A DNA stretch of 64,000 nt. It comes from Rhodoferax_B sp049316285. GTDB lineage: Bacteria > Pseudomonadota > Gammaproteobacteria > Burkholderiales > Burkholderiaceae_C. Shown piece by piece: positions 61,201-64,000 of the stretch (position 1 is the first letter of the stretch; each line of letters opens with the position of its first letter). The notes under the pieces are model-generated. The model saw only the letters and a program-made list of their open reading frames with translations, had not been told where the DNA came from and made no database searches. The stretch lies in NCBI RefSeq assembly GCF_049316285.1, contig NZ_JBMOXA010000002.1, forward strand, positions 1 to 64,000. The letters run 5' to 3'. A program made the translations under genes and the position numbers.

Positions 61201-64000
61201 TTGGCGGTGACGATCAACTCCACCTCGCCGGTGCTGCTGATGGCGGCGTTGCACTGCAGCAGGCCATGGGCATCGCTGGTGCCGCTGCACACGCTGCCCA
61301 GGTCTTTGACTTCGGTTTGGTTGTCGTAGGCGTAGAAACCGCCCACCATGCGTTTGCGGCTGCTGTTGACGATGCGCGCCTGCGCTTGCACGCTGATGGC
61401 CACTCCGGCTTTGGGCTTGCCCGCCAGGTCTAGCGCCAGGGCCTGGAACGCGACCTTCTGGTCACCCTTGCCGGACAGGCTGACCCAGCCCTCGGTCTTG
61501 ATGCCGGCGATGACGGCAGCCGGCCACAGTGTGGTGGTGTGGCGCAGGGTTTGCACCTCGCCGTTCGGGTCGGCAAAGTTGGCCTCCAACTGCAGCTCTT
61601 GCGGCTGTGGATTGTTGCGCACGTCGTCGGGCAGGGGCCCAACGCGCACTTGGCCGGCACCTTGCCGGTCGAGGGTGACGGCCAGCTTGTTGGCGATGAC
61701 ACGTGGGCCACTGCTGTTTTCAGATTCGTTGTCTTCGTCGCTGGACGTTGCCACATTCGGGTTGGCCGTGCGGCGCGGCGCGGCAAAGCTGAAGTCGTCA
61801 AAATCGGCAAACTGCAGGTCTTTGTTGCGCACCAGGGCCGACACCCGCACCGGCAGGTTGGCCGCAGCGCCACCCGAGACGTAGTTGATCTGCACCTGTA
61901 CCGGCACCTCGGCCGGGCGCACCAGGGCTTCTTTCTGCTGCGGGTTCAAGCGGCCTTCGAGCACCGGCAGGCGGAACTCTTCGACGCGGAAGTTGCTGGT
62001 GCTTTGGGTGCCGCCACGGCCCTGCAACATCACCTCGTATTGGCCCAGTTTGGCCGCCACGGGCACGGCAAAACTGTTGACCGCGCTCAAGCCGCCGGTG
62101 GCCGTCTTGCGCCATTCCAATGCCTGGCTGAACTGCTGGCCGCTGCCCACGTGGGTGATGAGCAGTTTGTTGGGCCAGCGGTCTTCGGCGGGCAAACCAA
62201 AGCCGGTGCCGGTCTCGTTGCGCAGCAGGTGTTTCATTTGCACGGTTTCGCCGGCGCGCAACAACGGCCGATCGAGTATGGTGTGGGCCCGTTCGTCGGG
62301 CACGGCCTCGCGGCTGGTGGGCACGTTGAAGCGCCAGGGTTCCACACCACGGTTCCAGTCGCTCCAGACAAAGGCCATGTCGTCCACGCCCTTGGCATCG
62401 CGTGCACGGGCGCTGACGAAGTAGGCCGGCGTCTGGTAGTCGTAGTCGTCGCTGGACGTATTGGCCAGCGGCTTGCAACGGGGCGGCTCGGGCGACAAGT
62501 CCTTGAACTCGGCCAGGCCCTGTGTATTGGTTTGCGCCGTGGCCAGCACCTGGCCATCACAACTCGACACCTGTACTTTGGCGCCGGCCACGGACTGGCC
62601 TTTGTCCAGCGTGGTGACCCAGGCCATGGCGTTGCTGCGCCCAAGCTTGAAGTGCACACCCAGGTTGGTCACCAGCGTGGAGGTACGCACCACCATCTTG
62701 CGTTGGGCGCCGTACTGCTCGTCCAACAGCGCCTCACCCAGGCGCTGCGACTGGATTTCCAGCACATGGAAACCGGCGCTGAGCGGAATGCCGACGACTT
62801 CAAACGGGCGCAGGTCTTGTGCACTCGGTGTAGGCAGGTTCAGCAGCTTCACGCCGGGCTGGCCGTCGAGCAGCGAGACCATACGCGTCTGCACCCAGTT
62901 CTTGCTGCGGTCGTCTATGGGTTTGGGCAGCGGGACTTTGCTGTCGGCGGCGGCTTGTTTGCGCGAGATCTCGCTGTTGTTGTAGCGCTGCACACGGCGG
63001 TACCAGGCGATGATGTCGGCATCGGTCTGCGGGCGCAGGTCGGCGACTTGGCCCACTTGACCTGCGGAGGTGCGTTGCTGCAGCTTGAGGTCGGCCTCGA
63101 CGTTGCGCAGTGTGACGGGCAGCATGGCCGGGTCGGGCGCCTGGGCCAAAAGTTCGACCACACCAAACGGTGCGGCGGCAAACTTGGCCAGCGGCGGCAT
63201 GGCGCCGGTGCCAACCTTGAGCGGAAAGCTGTCGGCGTTTTCCAGCGCACGGCCGTCCACGTCTTTCAGGCCGCTGGGCAACACCAGGCTATAAGCCGTT
63301 TGTTCGCTGAAGGGCGCCTTGAACACCACGCGGTTCACCTGCTCTTGTGGCGGGCTGCCTTCTTCGTCTTCGATGGTGGCGGCCACATCACCTTTGCTCG
63401 ATGCGAGCTTGATTTTGCTGGCCTGGGCGCGGGTGATGGATGCGCTCAACTGCAGGCGCATGGGACGGATGGGCAAACACGCGGCCTGGGCGTTTTCGCG
63501 TTCGCAACTGAAGCTGGCGGTGAACGCCTCGCGCACGGTGAAGCCAAACTTCTGCCCGACCTTGTTGACCACGCCCGAGGGTGTAGCCAAGCCGCCACCT
63601 ACCAGCAACTCCATCTCGGCCCCGGCCGTCAAGCGGCGGGTGCAGGCCAGCACGGCGTAGCGCAGCGGCTCGGCGGCAGCGGCTTTCTCCAGCCCCTGGG
63701 CTTTGAGCAGGGTGTTGCGTTCGGCCTCATCCACCGCGCGCACGGGCATACGTTCACCCACACCGTCGAGCTTGCACGCGCTGCTGGCGAGCACGCTTTC
63801 ACGTGTGGCGGCGCCGTTGAATTGCAGTATGAAGTATTGCTGCTCGTCTATGCGGTTGTAGGTGCCCGGGCGTATACGTTGCACAAACGGCCCGCCGCTA
63901 TTGAAGGTGTAGCTGCTGGCGCTTTTGAGGGCTGCACCAGCGGGCGATTTGAGGCTTGCATTCGGCTGCACGGTGCAGCGCACGCCGGGCGGCAGGTCGG
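58239..64000 (-). CDS. Bacterial alpha-2-macroglobulin family protein (YfhM-like), 5' end outside the window
   Basis: More than 1,915 residues are visible and the frame runs off the right edge, so the signal/lipoprotein region is missing. Bacterial alpha-2-macroglobulins are periplasmic protease traps. Seen here: MG-type beta domains in the N-terminal half, an extensive middle region, and the thioester segment YSCLEQSASKAIGL (Cys codon 59736-59738), which can form the covalent trap; then the alpha-helical complement-like domain and receptor-like C-terminal domain. In many bacteria the gene is followed by pbpC; here the next gene downstream is a GNAT enzyme. Confidence 0.92.
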   Translation of the reverse strand, partial: DLPPGVRCTVQPNASLKSPAGAALKSASSYTFNSGGPFVQRIRPGTYNRIDEQQYFILQFNGAATRESVLASSACKLDGVGERMPVRAVDEAERNTLLKAQGLEKAAAAEPLRYAVLACTRRLTAGAEMELLVGGGLATPSGVVNKVGQKFGFTVREAFTASFSCERENAQAACLPIRPMRLQLSASITRAQASKIKLASSKGDVAATIEDEEGSPPQEQVNRVVFKAPFSEQTAYSLVLPSGLKDVDGRALENADSFPLKVGTGAMPPLAKFAAAPFGVVELLAQAPDPAMLPVTLRNVEADLKLQQRTSAGQVGQVADLRPQTDADIIAWYRRVQRYNNSEISRKQAAADSKVPLPKPIDDRSKNWVQTRMVSLLDGQPGVKLLNLPTPSAQDLRPFEVVGIPLSAGFHVLEIQSQRLGEALLDEQYGAQRKMVVRTSTLVTNLGVHFKLGRSNAMAWVTTLDKGQSVAGAKVQVSSCDGQVLATAQTNTQGLAEFKDLSPEPPRCKPLANTSSDDYDYQTPAYFVSARARDAKGVDDMAFVWSDWNRGVEPWRFNVPTSREAVPDERAHTILDRPLLRAGETVQMKHLLRNETGTGFGLPAEDRWPNKLLITHVGSGQQFSQALEWRKTATGGLSAVNSFAVPVAAKLGQYEVMLQGRGGTQSTSNFRVEEFRLPVLEGRLNPQQKEALVRPAEVPVQVQINYVSGGAAANLPVRVSALVRNKDLQFADFDDFSFAAPRRTANPNVATSSDEDNESENSSGPRVIANKLAVTLDRQGAGQVRVGPLPDDVRNNPQPQELQLEANFADPNGEVQTLRHTTTLWPAAVIAGIKTEGWVSLSGKGDQKVAFQALALDLAGKPKAGVAISVQAQARIVNSSRKRMVGGFYAYDNQTEVKDLGSVCSGTSDAHGLLQCNAAISSTGEVELIVTAKDAQGLTSQAAGSVYITRQGELWFGSENHDRMTLLPEQKNYQPGDTARIQVRMPFRFATALVAVEREGILETQVVQLNGQDPTVNLKIKDSWGPNVYVSVLALRGRLREVPWYSFFTWGFKAPREWWNAFWVEGREYVAPTTLVDLSKPAFRLGMAELRIGTKAHQLDVKVTTDQPSYPVRGQARVTIQVNKPDGQPAANAEVALAAVDQALLELMPNTSWNLLDAMLQRRAWGVETATAQMEIVGRRHYGRKAVPAGGGGGRSPTRELLDTLLLWNPALKLDAKGQAQVTVTLNDALTAFKIVAVADFGTGLFGTGQASIQTRQDLQIISGLPPLVREDDQFRAQLTLRNTTEKAMKVEVTPRATGLTLNPQTLDIPAGESRELAWNVTAPAPLGQIRTEALLWEIEARDTLGSARDALKASQRIVPAVPLAVQQATLVQLDGSFTLPVAPPPDALPGRGGLKMSLQPKLAEGLPGVRDWFANYPYSCLEQSASKAIGLRDATRWRALLAQLPSYLDSDGLANYFPPRDGEANRGSDTLTAYLLAAAHEAAGLDPTLALPDEARAAMERGLLAFVEGRIQRDFWSPRKDLDLRKLAALEALSRYGKAEARMLGSITIAPNQWPTSAVLDWYNLLRRVSDIPQRAQRQAEATQIIKARLSYQGTKLVFSTERDDYLWWLMSSGDVNTARLILATLDDPAWKEDMGRLANGFLARQQNGAWHTTTANLWGGLALEKFSKVFEATPVTGSTSASLGARSATVDWAKVQRITTADATGAAHQTALFGAPVTPGNLRNNSMFLPWPNAEEAKTNAPLTLQHQGSGKPWLTLQSIAAVPRSAPFFAGYQIKKTITPVEQANKNLPAGQYSRGDVLRVELEINASSDMTWVVVGDPVPGGATLLGSGLGRDSQIATQGQKPASGAGWLAFEERSFEAYRAYYEYLPRGVAKLSYTVRLNNAGSFALPPTRVEAMYAPEMFGEAPNARVVVQTP

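Overview
This 64-kb window looks like core chromosome of a GC-rich betaproteobacterium of the Burkholderiales, most likely family Comamonadaceae (Rhodoferax, Polaromonas or Hydrogenophaga-like). The grounds are protein content and gene order: obg-proB and rppH/proS neighbourhoods, EarP with an arginine-type EF-P, a Bug-family tricarboxylate-binding protein, the RibBX form of the riboflavin enzyme, hupB-tRNA-Val-ppiD, and a PEP-CTERM protein. No insertion sequence, prophage, integrase, CRISPR array or rRNA operon is visible, and almost every gene belongs to a recognisable family.

Layout. 1-6.5 kb: end of obg, proB (proline), a CNP1-like exported protein behind rppH (RNA 5' pyrophosphohydrolase), proS with a Tat-like lytic transglycosylase, a NUDIX hydrolase and an FAH-family hydrolase. 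6.6-9.2 kb: ybgC-tolQ-tolR-tolA, the inner-membrane part of the Tol-Pal machine, without tolB-pal. 9.2-14.6 kb: ribD-ribE-ribBX-ribH-nusB (riboflavin) followed by an aminotransferase. 14.6-24.1 kb: a minor-pilin operon fimT-pilV-pilW-pilX-pilY1-pilE plus a TonB-like protein of unknown role. 24.2-27.1 kb: nrdR and glyA, the latter behind a ZTP (pfl) riboswitch, and a lytic transglycosylase.

27.1-28.0 kb is the most unusual stretch: about 950 bp with no convincing gene, holding four perfect inverted repeats, a candidate promoter and a multi-hairpin RNA ending in a strong intrinsic terminator just before a giant DUF748 protein gene. 28-35.6 kb: DUF748 and DUF349 proteins and a GNAT enzyme. 35.7-41.2 kb: a UvrD-like helicase with an atypical Walker A motif, a PEP-CTERM protein, and ygjP-earP-efp. 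41.3-48.4 kb: a membrane PAS-GGDEF-EAL protein, then a LysR regulator divergent from a CoA-transferase / HMG-CoA-lyase-like / Bug operon of unknown substrate. 48.5-52.5 kb: uvrC (with a repeat-bearing insertion), pgsA and a tartrate-dehydrogenase-like gene. 52.5-56.4 kb: hupB, tRNA-Val, ppiD, tRNA-His, an EamA half-transporter and a small TonB-like lipoprotein. 56.4-64 kb: a LacI regulator, a GNAT enzyme and the 3' part of a bacterial alpha-2-macroglobulin gene running off the window.

The best candidates for new biology are the 27.1-28.0 kb structured region and its RNA, the possible leader/attenuator in front of ppiD, and the unassigned TonB-like gene in the pilus operon. All were read by eye without searches or folding software.
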